DNA from: Sinomonas notoginsengisoli
Lineage (GTDB): Bacteria > Actinomycetota > Actinomycetes > Actinomycetales > Micrococcaceae
Direction: 5' to 3'
DNA length: 64,000 nt
Assembly (NCBI RefSeq): GCF_021554725.1
Contig: NZ_JAIZDP010000005.1
Location: 62,001-126,000 of the forward strand
Part shown: positions 63,897 through 64,000 of the stretch, in pieces
Numbering within the stretch: the stretch's first letter is position 1
Layout: every line of letters begins with the position of its first letter
The notes under the pieces: generated by a model
What the model was told of the DNA's origin: nothing
Seen by the model: only the letters and a program-made list of their open reading frames with translations
The model's database searches: none
Translations under genes and position numbers: made by a program

Positions 63897-64000
63897 CGAT
63901 GGTGCGCAGTTCTGGGATCGGCAGCACCGCGCCTGAGAAGGACGGCGAGCGGACGATGCCCGGACCGAACGGCGGCAGGGGCCAGGACGGCGTCGTCCGC
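63893..64000 (+). CDS. N-terminus of a gene coupled to metY, probably metX
   Basis: GTG at 63893 overlaps the metY stop (GTGA) and the frame stays open for 36 codons to the window edge. The visible residues are polar and Gly/Ser-rich (GSTAPEKDGERTMPG), without a recognisable motif. In related actinobacteria metX (homoserine O-acetyltransferase) follows metY, and the shared riboswitch fits, so MetX is the likely identity by position only. Confidence 0.5.
   Translation, partial: MTMVRSSGIGSTAPEKDGERTMPGPNGGRGQDGVVR

Overview
The window reads as a chromosome segment of a high-GC actinobacterium, most likely a member of the Micrococcaceae (Arthrobacter/Sinomonas type). The evidence is GC-rich coding sequence throughout, many GTG starts with ATGA/GTGA start-stop overlaps, a ligA to gatCAB run, a split acyl-CoA carboxylase (AccA/BCCP, epsilon, beta), a HemD-type NnaR regulator and a SAM-IV riboswitch. 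I see no tRNA, rRNA, phage, transposase or CRISPR array. Fifty-seven protein genes are called, two of them cut by the window edges. No gene-free stretch exceeds 300 bases.

Layout. 1-1.1 kb: end of an unknown gene, a small membrane protein and deoC. 1.2-6.8 kb: nitrite assimilation. nirB, cobA (siroheme synthesis) and an NnaR-like HemD regulator form a minus-strand operon, with nirD divergent; the shared intergenic region carries a GlnR-type site. 6.8-7.5 kb: a small HTH gene and a Clp-N-domain gene behind paired operators. 7.6-12.6 kb: phosphohexomutase, purine nucleoside phosphorylase, a quinone reductase and a hemerythrin protein. 12.7-19.2 kb: a benzoate-type permease, then the nitrate assimilation operon narK-nasC-nasB, with a second GlnR-type site before narK. 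19.5-20.9 kb: an MHS-family transporter.

21-37 kb: accA/BCCP and maf lie far from their usual partners accE, pccB, birA and the PH-domain gene. The 9 kb between holds accessory genes: a PQ-loop protein, a LuxR-type regulator, an MMPL exporter with its TetR regulator, a dicarboxylate-type symporter and a DUF885 protein. 37-47 kb: adenylate cyclase, PP2C phosphatase, DNA ligase, inositol-phosphatase family protein, acetyltransferase and gatCAB. 47-54 kb: a VOC protein, a secreted DUF5666-like protein, an N-terminally shortened LysR regulator abutting tdh-kbl (threonine catabolism), an amino-acid-oxidase-like flavoprotein and a lone hutI. 54-60.7 kb: CPBP protein, VOC protein, multicopper oxidase with IdeR/DtxR-like sites, a two-component system, DedA and PAP2 proteins. 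60.8-64 kb: hipBA with an operator array, then a SAM-IV riboswitch, metY and the start of a coupled gene that is probably metX.

How it fits together. Nitrate enters by NarK, NasC (with NasB) reduces it to nitrite, and NirBD reduces nitrite to ammonium with siroheme supplied through CobA; GlnR and NnaR probably act on both promoters. The carboxylase subunits and the biotin ligase BirA form a second functional unit. The same inverted repeat, TGTAG-N5-CTACA, lies about 95-107 bp upstream of both carboxylase transcription units. I saw no clear candidate for a wholly new multi-gene system. The best leads are regulatory: the shared carboxylase operator, the HTH/Clp-N pair with tandem palindromes, the hipBA operator array and a style of phased 19-21 bp repeats at gene ends.
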